Source: Anopheles merus
Lineage: Eukaryota; Arthropoda; Insecta; Diptera; Culicidae
Length of the DNA: 64,000 bases
Assembly (NCBI RefSeq): GCF_017562075.2
Contig: NC_054081.1
Coordinates: 23,542,315-23,606,314, forward strand
Reading direction: 5' to 3'
Below, one piece after another: positions 11,161 to 23,045 of this stretch (position 1 is its first letter; each line of letters starts with the position of its first letter). The position numbers were made by a program, and so were the translations under genes. Under the pieces are notes generated by a model, which was not told the origin of the DNA, made no database searches, and worked only from the letters and a program-made list of their open reading frames with translations.

Positions 11161-11417
11161 TCACTATACCAGATACCAAAGTAGCACAAGCAAACCAGCA
11201 ATTCTGCTGGACCAGAATCTGGGCAAATATTCAACGTTTTGCATTATCAGTACAACAACGAGCTACTCTGTACTTGTTAGCAAATGGTTGTTAGCAAATT
11301 GGAGAGCTCTTGTTTCGAATGGGAAGAAGAACTTCCAATCAATGTTCGTTTTGTCTATCGCAAAGTCTGGAACGGAAATTTGCTTGCTGTAGTAGTGTTG
11401 CGTACGATCTCATTGTG
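11161..11417 (+). pseudogene. C-terminus of the same non-LTR RT, with remnant zinc finger
   Basis: One frame reads WTRIWANIQRFALSVQQRAT and LYLLANG, a segment that in related elements follows the thumb. After a frame change it reads LLFRMGRRTSNQCSFC, with CSFC as the first half of a C-C-H-C finger. The expected His and last Cys are degraded. A stop occurs at about 11417. Confidence 0.6.
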
Positions 11418-11912
11418 AAGTAAAAGCGTATGAGCGGATGTAGCAAACTAAAAAACTTCAAGTTAAAACACATCAAGCAAAACACGCCTCAAGCAATAGC
11501 GCGCGCTTCAGAAACGTAGCAAATATAAACAGATAGTCAACCATTCTCACGGTTCAATCGAGGAAGTTACCTTACGCAATTCATAAACCATATGTACATG
11601 TCGCATTAAAGTATAAATAAAAACGAATATTGTTATCAAAATAGTCACAGTTACAGTTAGCTGACCTATATACGGAATAGTATAAAAGAGATAAGAAACT
11701 AAATAAAGTAAGCGCATTCAAACACAAACCACAAAATCGCTGGTTTCTTAAAAGTCGAAAACACTCTCCGATCGACGAAGGAAAAATATACCCGACTCGG
11801 TGTAAAGCACCGGCGTTGGGCGCTGCGACGGAGCAACACATCCGCCAACAGCAATTATGGAGGCTCCAGAGAGAAACTAACGACCTCCTCGTAGTGAATA
11901 GCACCTGATTAG
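11418..11912. other. no recognisable gene; AT-rich spacer or TE remnant
   Basis: No conserved protein is readable on either strand. TATA-like and AATAAA-like strings around 11610-11720 could belong to an LTR of the Bel-like element downstream, but no TG...CA pair was found to support this. Confidence 0.35.
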
Positions 11913-12170
11913 GCCAGCATAAGCGCCGAAGCACCGTGAGTGAAATAGAACGGCAACTAAGTGCGACCGCCGAAAAACCGCAAATGAAAGTGCGTAAAAT
12001 AGTGAAGATCGCCACCGTGAGTGGAATAGATCGGCAATAAGGTGCGTAAACCAGCACGACCGCCGAAACAACGCGATTGAAAGTGCGCAAATCAGTAAAA
12101 ATCAACACCAGGAGTAGAATAGAACCGTAAATAAGTGCGTAACTAAGCACGACCGCCAAAACACCATAAG
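11913..12170. repeat. 93-bp tandem repeat, about 2.7 copies
   Basis: The marker CGACCGCC recurs at 11964, 12057 and 12150, a constant spacing of 93 bp. The surrounding bases align over the whole unit (GTGAGTGGAATAGATCGGCAA and variants). It precedes the Bel/Pao gag and may be part of that element's leader. Confidence 0.75.
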
Positions 12171-12390
12171 AATAAGGGACATCATAAAAAAGCCCGAGAA
12201 CCCAAGAGCACGGAGTGTACCGACAACAACAACAAAAAGCTACGCCAACGTAGTGACCATTCGGTGGTTATACATCAAGGTCGGCGACAACGAAATAAAA
12301 ACAACAAGTAACAACAAACAGCTTAAGTTTCAATGGAAATAGCTGATTAAAAACATCGAATTACTCGAGGCTTACTCGGTTTGGAACGGA

Positions 12391-12560
12391 CAGCAAGCAG
12401 TGACTCATCGTCAGGTCCGACAAACAAAACGAACAGCGAGCGACTAGCGGCAAGTCCACCGGCGTCTCCAAGCAGCAAGCAGCGACTCATCGCCAGGGCC
12501 GGCAAACAGAATAAACAGTGTGCGGCTAACGGTCAGTGCACCTTCGACTTCAGGCAGCAG
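12391..12560. repeat. 82-bp duplication in the leader of the Bel-like element
   Basis: CAGCAAGCAG followed by GACTCATCG occurs at 12391 and 12473. The following bases (CAGG-CCG-CAAACA-AA) align in both units with about 85 percent identity by eye. Confidence 0.65.
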
Positions 12561-12751
12561 ACAGCGATCGAAGACATTCCAAGCAGCAGAGCGGGGCCGG
12601 CTATAACGTGACTGAAGGAAGCATCCTGCTAGAGACGACTATACAGCGGTAACCGGACCAGAGAAGAACCTACCAGATCGACTAGCATCATCAGCAAGCG
12701 GACATCCGTGATACGGCAAACACAAGCATCTCAAACGCTGAGTGAGTAACA

Positions 12752-13437
12752 ATGGAATTCATTACTAATCCAAACGGTCATTGTAAACTTTGTACTAACA
12801 AAGATGAGTGGGGGAAACAGGTCAGTTGCACGGAATGCGACAGGTGGTTTCACCTAAGTTGTTTGGGGGTAAAGAGTACCCCAAAGAATTTCGTATGTTC
12901 AAGATGTAAGAAATCTGAAGAAGAAAGGAAGGAGATAAAGAAGGCTCTAGAAGAATCACAAAGACTTTGCGAATTATTAAAGGAAAAAGAGAGAAAGAAT
13001 TAGAACAAAGTAGTAACAATAAAAAGGATTTGGAGCGGTTACAAGAGGAATTAAACGAAGCCGCTAACGATGGGAAAGAAATGCGTGAAGCATTAATTCA
13101 AACAGAAAAATTATTGCAGGAAAAGATAGATAATGAAAAACGAAATAGAGAATCACAGAAGCAACAAGAAGAAGAAATAGAAAGATTGCAGAAGACTCTT
13201 GAAGATCAAATCATAATGGAACCAAAAAAGCAAAAAACAAAACAATTGCTAAGCGCGAAGGCTCTGAATCCCGAAAAAAGCGAGAAAAATATTTCGCTTA
13301 CCGAAAATATTAACAGACTTGTAAGCGCACTAATTGCTATTTCTTCTGCTGGCAAAAGTACGCTTATGGAACTTCCTGAATTTGATGGTAGTTATAAACT
13401 ATGGCCTCGATTTAAAACGGCCTTTGCCGTTAAATAA
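12752..13437 (+). pseudogene. Bel/Pao gag N-terminus: PHD finger, coiled coil, start of gag core
   Basis: The ATG at 12752 starts a PHD finger of the form C-x2-C ... CTEC ... H-x2-C ... C-x2-C within the first 55 residues, a hallmark of insect Bel gag. A frameshift at about 12990 leads into a long Glu/Lys/Gln-rich coiled coil (13000-13230). The motif MELPEFDGSYKLWPRFKTAF (13367-13426) is the conserved start of the DUF1759 gag core. A stop follows at 13437. Confidence 0.8.
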
Positions 13438-13806
13438 AACATAAAACAACTAAGAAAGGAAATTTTTCAAAGCTGGAGAATCTGAATAGACTACAGCGAT
13501 ACTCAAAAAGGGAATGCATTAAAATCAGTCAGTGGTCTCAATTTAAGTCTTGATAATCTTGAGAAAATTATCGACCGATTAGAAAAACTTCATGGTAATC
13601 CCGAAAGCGTCTACAAGTCTTTGCTTAACGATCTCACAGCTTGCAGGCACATTTCAATAGAAAATCTAACATCAATAATAGAGTTTTCCAATGCGTTGAA
13701 TAATATGGTAGATAATATGAATTTACTGGAGAGAACACAATATTTAAATGATCAGAGGCTTCTAAGCGACCTCATAGTACGGCTATTGGCAGCACGGCAG
13801 TGTTGA
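13438..13806 (+). pseudogene. Bel/Pao gag core (DUF1759-like) remnant
   Basis: After a frame change the gag core continues. The segment LNDLTACRHISIENLTSIIE (from 13624) is the conserved helical region before the zinc knuckles. The ORF ends at 13806, and the next piece is in another frame. Confidence 0.7.
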
Positions 13807-14761
13807 TAGCAAATGAAAATGGTCAGAAATTTCGAGGGCACCAACTAAATGCCCACTTACAGCCCAAGATGTATTCTAAAGACAATAATTGTCTGGTATG
13901 TGGAAGGGCTCATGAAACAACTCAATGCCAAGAGCTCATAGATAAGCCAGTATGGCAGAGATGGAAACTGTTAACCCAAAAGGGCATTTGTTCTAATTGC
14001 TGCAAATACAAAAATCATAAGGCAGTTAGCTGCCGTCTTCCCGCTCAATGCAGAGTGGAACGTTGCTCACAAAAACACAATACATTGCTCCATAGGAAAG
14101 AGGAACAATCCCCCTCATACATTCTTCCACAAAGATTAAACTTCCACAAAGATGACAGAAAGCTTTACTATCAAATCATACCGATCACATTGTATCACGA
14201 ATGTGCGGAAATAAAAACATTTGCCTTGTTGGATCCACCGTCAGCCACAAGTCTTATTGTTGATGATGTAAGAAAACAGCTGCAACTAACAGGGCCCAAT
14301 ATGCCTCTTAAATTATCGTGGACGAATGGAAACATACAAGACGAACAACATAGTCAAATTTTTTCTTTGAGGGTACGTGGGCCAAATAATAAAATGCTCA
14401 ACATCTACGCTCGGTGAAGGAACTCGACCTCCCCAGACAAACAGTAGATGCTAAGAAATTAAGCAAAATGTACAAACACTTCAAAAATATCGATTTAGAA
14501 AGTTACTATGATGCTATTCCCACAGTTTTGCTAGGTCTCCCACATGCTTATTATACTCAAAGTATTGGATATCGCTCCGGAAAACCTAACCAGCCGGTAG
14601 CTCAGGAGACTCGTCTGGTATGGACAATATTCAGAGGAGGAAAACATTATTGGCAAAATGATATAAATAAGTGTAGTCCTCTATTTACAATCAAAGATCA
14701 AAAAGAAGAAGATGAAAAATTTATGTCATCACTTATGCAGAAATTTTTCTCAACTGAATAA
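13800..14761 (+). pseudogene. Bel/Pao zinc knuckles and DUF1758 protease
   Basis: CLVCGRAHETTQC and CSNCCKYKNHKAVSC form two knuckles (13890-14035). The protease follows with ALLDPPSATSLIVDDV (about 14224). The family motif is a D-x-G/S type, so the active-site loop appears mutated here. One frame change at 14414 separates this from ELDLPRQTVD ... VLLGLPHAYY, the C-terminal part of the protease region. Confidence 0.75.
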
Positions 14762-15120
14762 TTTGGAGTTAAATCAAACGACAGTTAAATCAATGCCAAA
14801 ATTAGAACAGCAGGCGCTAGAAATTATGAAGGATACTTTGGCGTATAAAGAAAACCGATACGAGATAGGATTACTTTGGAAGGAAGACAATCCACAGTTA
14901 CCAAATAGTTACCCAAGCCCTAACAAGATTAAAATCCCAAGAAAGAAAATTGGAAAAGGATGTAGAATTAAAAGAATGGTATCACCGAACTATTGCGGAA
15001 TACCTAAGCAAAGGATATTCTCGAAAGGCTACCCTTGGGAAGCTGCTCGAACATAACCGGAAGATAAACTACATTCCACACTTTGCTAAAGTAAACAAGA
15101 ACAAGTTTTCACTTAAGCCC
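14712..15120 (+). pseudogene. Bel/Pao RT N-terminus, truncated
   Basis: The segment YEIGLLWKEDNPQLPNSYP is the conserved entry to Bel RT. After a frame change, INYIPHFAKVNKNKF corresponds to the fingers (family wording: Y-L-P-H-F-x-V). The homology then stops. The palm with the YVDD-type active site is missing. Confidence 0.7.
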
Positions 15121-15997
15121 TGTTAAGAACGCGACAATCCAGATTTTTTTTATATTTCTTTCTAACCATAAAACAGACTAACATATGACAGTTCAAACGT
15201 ACTCGAGAACAGACGTACCATCAAGGAGAAAAACATATTATTATCCTAAACCCTTCATGTAGGGCCATCTGGTTTTTTTTGACCTACAGTTTTTAGCAGT
15301 CATTTACTTCAATTCATTTAGAACCTATAACAGTTAACTTAAGATTACAGCATGCACGTGTGTCAAGCTAGAACAATTCCGAGAAGCGTAGGAAAATTCT
15401 ACATCCGTTTGTCTCAATAAGAACAATTCCATTTCCAGCAATAAGTTCAAGTATTGTCAATGTTGCAATACATCCGGGACATGCACCACCAAATTCAAGT
15501 GTTAGGTACAGTTACGCCAAAAAGGAAAAAAACACAACGCCTGCAATCAATGCAACAATTTGTTCTCACCAGAAAAAGCAATAAAAAAGGGATCACATTT
15601 CCTTCAGGATAACGCTTGACACAAAACAGAACCAGAAAACCTCTCAGAAGAATGCGTAGGCGTGGCGAAAAGGGAAAAGGCTAGCGACACGAACATATGC
15701 GTGAAAAGGAAGGAAAATATTCTTCCAGGTTAGAACGTAAAGCCTATAGTATAAAAACTCTGATTATAGAAATGAATAAACAATTGCTATTTAGATCTAA
15801 AAGAGAAAGGATCGGTGTGTCAGTGTCGGAAGTTCTTTTTTCCTCGTCTTTAAAAGGCGTTGGCAACGGACTCGATCAATCGTCTGATCGAGCCAAAAAA
15901 GGTTTTGTAAACGCCTCGAAGTTTTACAAGCCCCGTCTAGCATTTGATGCAGTAGCAAAAAAATGAAGGAAGGTCGCTAAACTCATTCCTCCTATCC
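15121..15997. other. no recognisable gene
   Basis: The sequence between the truncated Bel element and the hAT-like element shows only short frames without known motifs, including an 89-codon frame at 15697-15966 that I cannot assign. It may contain Bel LTR or flanking remnants. Confidence 0.35.
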
Positions 15998-16149
15998 CAG
16001 CGGTCGGCAAAGTCCGGTCCGCGGGCCAAATGCGGCCCACCGCAACATTCAATCCGGCCCGCGAAAGGTTTTGACTGATTTTGAAAGATGGGAAGAAACT
16101 GTGCGTATACAAATTACTGAATATCTTTTAGAATAACATTTTATACCAT

Positions 16150-17330
16150 CGTACTCTTTCAACTTTAATTAAAATACTTTGGAATGACTGATCGATCTCC
16201 CGGCCCAGATAACCCAGTAATGTAGCCACTTGTACCTATGTCTTCATTTTTAGCTTCTTTTGGAACCTCAAAAAATGAACTTGGGCTCTCTTGCGATGCT
16301 TTGATTGTTGCCTAATAGTACCGAGATGTTGGTGACCAAAACGCAGACACGTTCTTATGCGACGACAGACTTGTGTACGCAGTCCATTTAAGACGCTACG
16401 GGGCGTCATTCGTTGATCGCGCACGCTTCTACGTTGGTTGGTTCACTTTGTTGGTCATCATCATCTGTCTGTTGTCTCATGGGATACTACTATTCAAAGT
16501 GCAATTAACGTTATGTTAGAGCGGGTGAAGATAATCCCATAATAAACCTATGAATTTGTCAATTTGGTTAATGCAACCGTTATGTAATTTTAACATTGTT
16601 TCAACACGACAATAAGACTTTCGGAATGAAGGGAATCGCACACGAAATTTAAAATTGATGAGATATATTAAAGCCTGGTTACAATAAATTTATTTAAAGT
16701 TTTGCATGCGACTTGCATTTGATGGGAGGGGATTGGACTTTCGCCAACGTAAAACATTTAATACAAAGTTTTAAATATTTTGAAACAGCTCGATACATTT
16801 TCTCGCAATAGGTTCTTATTTTGTTTTAATCGTTCTTCTTCATTTCACACAAATCAGTTGGTTTCCCTTTAAATTTTCAGGAATGTTTTCGATCGAATTT
16901 GAAAGCAAAAAAAATATTAAAAAAAACCCTTGTTGTGTTAACGCGAACGACGATTCCACACTCTTGCTGTTTACGAGTACAACGATTGTCAAAGTGCTTT
17001 TTCATAAGGAATCAGTTATCATTTTATCTGACATGGCATGACTTGTCCATAAATCAGTTTTATAATTACTGAATCCACGTTTGCTTCGCTAATTTTTCTT
17101 CCGTTCAGACTTTTGTATCTTCCCCGGAATATCTTCAATAATTTTAACGGCGTGGGAAGATGGGGTCTTCAAAAAGCGATTATGATCCCTTTTTGTAATT
17201 TTTAAACTGATTAAAATTTTTGGCCATCTATTAATGATTCTCAAGGAATTAAAGATTACAATTAGTTTTTGAAGAAGGTATCATTAATTTTGAGCCATAC
17301 TTGGAAGATATAATTACAGAAAAACAACAA
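16150..17330. repeat. internal repeat unit A of the hAT-like element
   Basis: The unit begins TCGTACTCTTTCAACTTTA and runs through a marker ATCTCCCGGCCCAGATA (16195) to a TTACAGAAAAACAACAA block. It aligns with unit B over most of its length. Relative to unit B it carries about 195 extra bases (16300-16495). Confidence 0.7.
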
Positions 17331-18746
17331 TCGTACTCTTTCAACTTTAGTTAAAGTACTATGGAATGTCGGATCGTTTGGTATGTTCGAACTCGTGATC
17401 AATATCCCCGTAACGTTTATATGGAAACAATTGCCTTTTTTTTCAGCTGGCTGTAGAACAAAAACTAGGAGAGATAATTTATTTACATGCACATCATTTA
17501 AAAGGTAGTTATTTAAGCTTCCTTGGACAAATAAATCTAAGACTTTGGGAGTTGCTGTTCATCAATTTTTCGGAATTTTCGCCACGATGGACGAATACAT
17601 GCCTATAGGCATCCTAAGTTTTCGCGACAGAATTGTTAGAGTAGAGCTAGGGTTTCATGTCGAAATTTTGCCGAAACTCACATAATACGAACACATTAAG
17701 TTTTGGCGTCACTGTTTGCCATTGCGAAATCAGTGGACGCGATTTCTGCTTCCTGATATATATTTTTATGTTTCCCAAGTACTATTTCACTGTTTGGCGG
17801 GTTGCATCGATCTCCCGGCCCAGATATCGCAGTAATGTAGCCACTTGTACCTCTATATTTATTTTTGGCGTTTTTGGAACCTCAAAAATTAACCTGGGCT
17901 CCCTTGCGATGCTTTCAAAGTGCAATCAACGATTTGTTAGAACGGGTGAAGATAATCCTATGATAAATTTGTCAATTTTGTAAATGCAACCGTTAATTAC
18001 ATAACGGTTAACATTGTTTCAACACGACAATAAGACTTTCGGAATGAAGGAAATCGCACACGAAATTTTATATTGATGAGATGCACTAAAGACTGGTTGC
18101 AATAAATGTATTTAAAGTTTTGCATGCGACTTTGCAATGGGAGATCATTTGACTTTCGCCAACGCAAAAATGCAATAAAAAGTTTTAAATATAGTGAAAT
18201 TACATTTTTTTAGATATTTTGTTGTTGTTATGATTTAATCTTTCCTTTTAATTTCACACAAATCAGTTGGTTTCCCTTTAAATTAGTTTGGAGACATTTT
18301 CGATCGTATTTGAAAGCAAAAACCAATATTTAAAAAACCTCTGTTGTTTTAACGAGAACGACGATTCCACACTATTGCTGTTTACGAGTACAACGATTAT
18401 CAATGTGCTTTTTCATAAGGAATCAGTTATCAATTGAACTGAAATGCCGTGACATGTCCATAACGCAGTTTTATAATTACTGAATCTATGTTTGCTTCGA
18501 TAATTTTTCAGCCTTTCAGACTTTTGTAAGATCCCCGGAATATCTTCAATATTTTTTTATGGCGTGGGAAGAAGGGGTCTTCAAGAAGCTATATTGATCC
18601 TTTTTGTAGTTTTTTGACTGATCAAATTTGTGGCCATCTATTGCTGATTCTAAAGTGATTAAAGATTGCAATTAGTTTTTAAGGAAGGTATATTTAATTT
18701 TGAACTATACTTTGATGATATAATTACAGAAAAACAACAATAATAC
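17331..18746. repeat. internal repeat unit B of the hAT-like element
   Basis: The unit starts with a copy of the same TCGTACTCTTTCAACTTTA segment. About 430 unrelated bases (17381-17805) follow, and it then resumes at ATCTCCCGGCCCAGATA (17810) and follows unit A to TTACAGAAAAACAACAA (18725-18741). The identity to unit A is roughly 85-90 percent by eye. Confidence 0.7.
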
Positions 18747-18878
18747 CAAAAATGTTTCTAATAGATTAAAAGGTAATAATTTAAACGCAATAATTAAAAA
18801 CAACCGCATTCTCCTGGCCCGCGGCACTCGATCATTTACTAAAGTTGGCCCTTTGCCTCAAAAGTTTGCCGACCGCTG

Positions 18879-20945
18879 GTCTAATGCATCTTTAAGACGG
18901 TTGAAAAAAATAAAATCTAAAGCCTACGCGGATTACAGTAGAACGAGATCATCGTTGCATAGGAGAATTTGTTTCGATGCACTGCACAATTATCGTCGAC
19001 AAAATCGTGTGCTCTACCGCTCCTTCATTCGCCGTACTGAAAGGCAGCTGTTTTATAAGCCGACACGGTTCTGGAGCTTCTGGAACAAACGGCGCAATAT
19101 AAGAAGTATCCCTCCGTCAATGAGCTACAATGGCCAAACTAGTATCGATACATCCGATATTTGCAACACTTTCGCCAATCGTTTCGCTGATGCATTCACC
19201 CTTCCTGTTCACAATCCTAACACACTAGCTGAGGCCACTCGCAACACTCCATCGGATGCTATCGACTTTATTTTACCCACAATTGATGAAGCACTAGTTG
19301 CGCGCACACTCAGCGATATAAAACCATCTACTTCATCTGGACCTGAAAATATTCCCGCATACATTTTGAAGCACTGCCGTCAATCACTCGCACCCATTCT
19401 CGCCAAAATATTTTATGATTCCCTTATGCGTGGCACGTATCCTGCGTCCTGGAAACACGCGCGAATGGTTCCTATCCATAAAAAAGGCAGTCGATTTCAT
19501 GCTAGTAATTATCGTGGCATTGTTTCCCTATGCGCTTGTGCAAAGGTGTTTGAGCTCATTCTATACAATCCGCTACTCACAGCAGTTCAAAACTATATGA
19601 GCCCTAGTCAGCATGGATTTCTCCCAAGGAGATCTTCCACCACAAATCTTGCTGAATTTGTTAGTTTCTGCTTCGACCACATGGATCGTGGTACTCAAGT
19701 TGATGCAGTATATATCGACTTCAGGGCTGCGTTCGATAGTATCTCTCATGATATTCTACTCTCGAAGCTAAAAAAAACTCGGTTTCCTCGACTGGCACAT
19801 CACCTGGCTGCGTTCATATTTAACTGGTCGTTCGTACTACATAAGCATAGGATCTCATCGTTCTCACTCCTTCACCAGCTCCTCCGGTGTGCCTCAAGGG
19901 AGTAATTTGGGACCGCTACTCTTCCTAATCGATATAAATGACCTATCTTTTGTTTTACCGCCAGGCCAACACCTAATGTACGCTGACGACGCAAAAATAT
20001 TCGCTCCAGTTAGAAACGACAGTGACTGTGTATGCCTTCAAATGATCCTTGAGAATCTCGACAGCTGGTGCAGCAGAAACGCCCTCCAAGTGTGTGCTGA
20101 TAAATGCCAGTGTATATCATTCAGGAGAGCCCGTCACCCCATCACGTTTACATACACTATGCTCAACACGGCTTTAGCTCGCACGACATGTATCCGTGAT
20201 CTGGGTGTGCTACTCGATCAGAGGATGTCATTTCGCCCACACATTGATAGCGTTGTTGCGAATGGAAATCAGCTACTTGGTCTAATTACGCGGACCTGTA
20301 GCGAGTTTACCGATCCCATGTGCGTCAAGTCGATCTTCTGTGCCATCGTAAGGTCGTGCCTGGAGTACTGCTGTCCGATCTGGTGCCCGCTTGGCGTTGG
20401 TGACATCAATCGCCTCGAAGCCATTCAACGGAGACTCACCAGGTACGCGGTTCGACTCCTTCCATGGCAATCCCACCACGCTCGGCCCTCTTACCATCAG
20501 CGGTGTCTGCTTCTCGGACTTGAACCACTCTGCTCTCGTCGTAAAAACGCCCAATGCCTTTTCATATGCAGGCTCCTTAGCGGAGAGATCGATTCCCCGG
20601 CATTACTAGCCAGCATCAATTTGTTCGCTCCCTGTCCGATTCTTAGATCCAATTTCCATCTCCGTGTACCGCGTACCCGTAAGAACCATAGCCAGGGACA
20701 CCCCATTATACGTATGTCTCTCGAGTTCAATGAAATGTTAGATTTGTTCGATTTTAGTATGTCTACATCTACGTTCAAGGAGAAATTACGTCTACGTCAC
20801 ATTTAATGTTAGCTTATAACTAGAGGTCTATTTATATGTTATAAATGATCATTGTTATATATATCTTAATTTAATTATAAGGTTGCCGATTAGACACGAT
20901 GATCCGTCGGCTGTGTATGAAATAAATAAATAAATAAAATAAAAT
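18879..20945 (+). mobile_element. CR1-clade LINE copy A, 5'-truncated
   Basis: RT coding sequence begins right after the hAT-like terminus and ends with a 3' tail of ATAAATAAATAAATAAAA at 20920-20945. The 3' untranslated region is about 140 bp. It closely matches copy B (30920-32791). No endonuclease is present upstream. Confidence 0.8.
18880..20806 (+). pseudogene. CR1-clade RT, copy A, one frameshift
   Basis: The frame reads WSNASLRRLKKIKSKAY (linker), then the RT boxes SSGPENIPAYILKHC and VYIDFRAAFDSISHD (catalytic Asp, about 19715), GVPQGSNLGPLLFL (about 19893) and YADDAKIF (about 19981). The C-terminal block ends in LLPWQSHHARPSYHQR and a final leucine-rich tail. An extra A in the run at 19770-19777 (8 A against 7 in copy B) shifts the frame, so two overlapping ORFs result. 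Otherwise it is intact. Confidence 0.85.
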
Positions 20946-21062
20946 AAAATATGTAATAGAAGACGTCAACGTCCTCCGCCGTTCAAGGCACCAACAGAAG
21001 CAGTTTAGAACAGTCATGGAAAACCAAGCGTATATTGATGTAGGGAACTAGTGTTCTACACT

Positions 21063-21326
21063 CAGTGGCGGATTTAATGGTAGGCGGACTAGGCGGCCGC
21101 CTAGGGCCCCGTAGATCGCTAGTCTATAGTATGCCGTATGTATTACATGGTCACAGTAGTAGCGACAAGGGCCCCCCAAGCTGGCGAATCATTTCAAGTT
21201 TACTGTTCAATCTCCCTACAACAAGTTCAGTGCCAGTATCAAACCCCCCCCCCCCCTTACAGAACCATTTACCATTACAGTGGCCCTCAACTCGCCTTAC
21301 CGCCTAGGGCCTTCGATCCGCCACTG
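21063..21326. mobile_element. hAT-type MITE, 264 bp, with 8-bp target duplication
   Basis: The ends are CAGTGGCGGAT and ATCCGCCACTG, an 11-bp perfect terminal inverted repeat. The interior repeats the GGCGG/CCGCC and CGCCTAGGGC blocks near both ends. The flanks TCTACACT (21055-21062) and TCTACATT (21327-21334) match at 7 of 8 positions, which fits hAT. A poly-C run lies at 21246-21257. There is no coding capacity. Confidence 0.8.
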
Positions 21327-21339
21327 TCTACATTTAGGT

Positions 21340-22905
21340 AATTTATTAGGCACATGAAGTTGGCATGCAGCCTTTTGACAACGCCAATGACTAATAAGGA
21401 TAATTCATCATTATAGCACTACATCGTTAATATTGACGTGGTATGTGGACATTTTGTTAAGGAAATGAAACTATCGGGCTTTTAGCCGACCTCAAAGAAT
21501 TCTCTACTTTTTTATATGGTATATGGTTATAGGTTTTTCAAGATTTTTAAAAATATCTGCCTGACTAACATCACGTACTCTATTGTGATAATCAGAGGTG
21601 ATACATACTCAAACAGTTAGTGAGACCAATACATGCATTTTTTGTTTATTTTTATAAACGGCCTCAGCACAATTTTTCGATCGAAAAAATTCGATCGATC
21701 CGGCTGTCATTTTGGTGACATTTGACACTCATTTCGCCGCCAAGGTGTTCATTTTACTGGTCTTTTTGAAAACTGGTATACCATGACACTCACGAGCAAA
21801 ATGAACTATGCTACAAAAATTCGATCGTTCCGCTTTGTATGGGGAAAAATCCCCGACGCATTGAGCTGCGTCAAAAAATTTTGATTTCGTCGGACGCCGC
21901 ATCCGATGTTATCTGTCAAACTAAATGTGTGGTGTTTTGAAGGAACAACCACAAACTAATTTTTCATAATCGTTAAACTATTAAAATCATCAAATAATCG
22001 CAATATGAATCCAATAAGCGTCTGACAGCACGTGCGATAAAATCGCATGCGACGAAGCACAGACAGGGCCCTAAAGGAAATGAATAAAAAGTTTGATAAG
22101 TTTTGGACCGCGTTAAGGAATTTTAGATTTGCATATCTCGAGAACGGGTGGACCGATCGGGGTGAAATTTGATAAGTGAGTCGGGACCAACGAATTTTAC
22201 AAAATGCTTGTGATTCCGATTCTGGTACCAGCTGACTCCGAACGAACCCGGGCGACTCGGAAGACTCCGGACTGCCTCGACAACTCCAAGCAGAAAAAAA
22301 CGGGGCTTTCTGATTTAGTTGCATGGGACCACTCGCAAGCGTATCATAATCATCTCGATCCACACCGTCAGACAAAATATCACAACCAAGTGATTGACCA
22401 AAAAATCGTTGAAAAAGTATCACTCGTCCGGTCACATAAGCTGTGTAAGTATCACTCCCGATCATTACAGTTGAGTACGCGACGCAGACATGGATTTTGT
22501 TTCAGTCATGAGTTTTGTTGATAGTGTTAGTGGTATATTTCAGCACAAGTGGAAAGCTAAATCGGCGTGATAATTGAGAGGGTATTCAGTTCAGCTTTGT
22601 CAGTCAGAGTATCAGGCATGGCACAAGCAATCAAATTTCATCTTCGGAATGTGAAGAGCTCATGATCATGAAGAGCTTTTAATGATTATAAGGAATGATT
22701 ATCCCTGAAAATCATAATGGTCTTTGTTCTCAGTAGTCACGATCGCATAATACTCACGACATTTTGCAGCACTGCATGCCAGTTGTACACATGCTACAAG
22801 CCATATTTGTAAGCACCTTACGAAATAAGCCACTATGAGTAAATTTATTTATTTATTTCGACAAAAAATCGAAAAAATTCTGCACCACTAGTTGGCTTGG
22901 CATTC
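21340..22905. other. no recognisable gene
   Basis: The region holds low-complexity and short palindromic strings such as TCGATCGAAAAAATTCGATC near 21680. Frames of about 100-170 codons on either strand show no known motif and are not supported as genes. Confidence 0.4.
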
Positions 22906-22911
22906 AGGGAC

Positions 22912-23045
22912 TTAGGCGTCATCCATCAATTATGTAACGCTGAGAGGGGAAGGAGTGGATGTTGTCAAACGTTACGATTTGTTACGATAAATGTTACGAT
23001 ACGGCGGAAGAGGGAGATTTTTACTTTTGTCATGTAACGCAAAAT
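22912..23045. repeat. possible MITE fragment with GGCGTCATCCATCAATTATG end
   Basis: The string GGCGTCATCCATCAATTATG followed by TAACGC resembles an end sequence that recurs in insect genomes. A second ATGTAACGC occurs at 23034 in the same orientation, so the expected inverted partner is missing. The call is tentative. Confidence 0.3.

Larger units (their letters stand above)
12752..15120 (+). mobile_element. Bel/Pao LTR retrotransposon 1, 3'-truncated and decayed
   Basis: In order the region holds a PHD finger plus coiled-coil gag N-terminus, a DUF1759-type gag core, two zinc knuckles, a DUF1758-type aspartic protease and the start of RT. This is the Bel/Pao order. At least four frame breaks occur. 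The similarity ends inside the RT N-terminus near 15120, and RNase H and integrase are absent. No LTR was identified on either side. Confidence 0.8.
15998..18878. mobile_element. hAT-like non-autonomous DNA element with internal duplication
   Basis: The left end reads CAGCGGTCGGCAAAG and the right end is its inverse (CTTTGCCGACCGCTG-like, ending 18878). The outer 14 bases match, and GC-rich GGCCCGC-type subterminal blocks sit on both sides. CAGNGGT-type termini are usual for hAT elements. No transposase is readable. The 8-bp flanks (TCCTATCC and GTCTAATG) do not match, so either the duplication has decayed or one end was rearranged. The interior consists of two related units. Confidence 0.6.

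Noticed and set aside
11581..12159. 192-codon minus-strand ORF
   Set aside because: It is hydrophobic and repetitive, partly made by the 93-bp tandem repeat read backwards. It has no recognisable domain.
21660..22060. palindromic TCGATCGA-rich region as a DNA transposon end
   Set aside because: Inverted strings are short and no paired termini or target duplication were seen.
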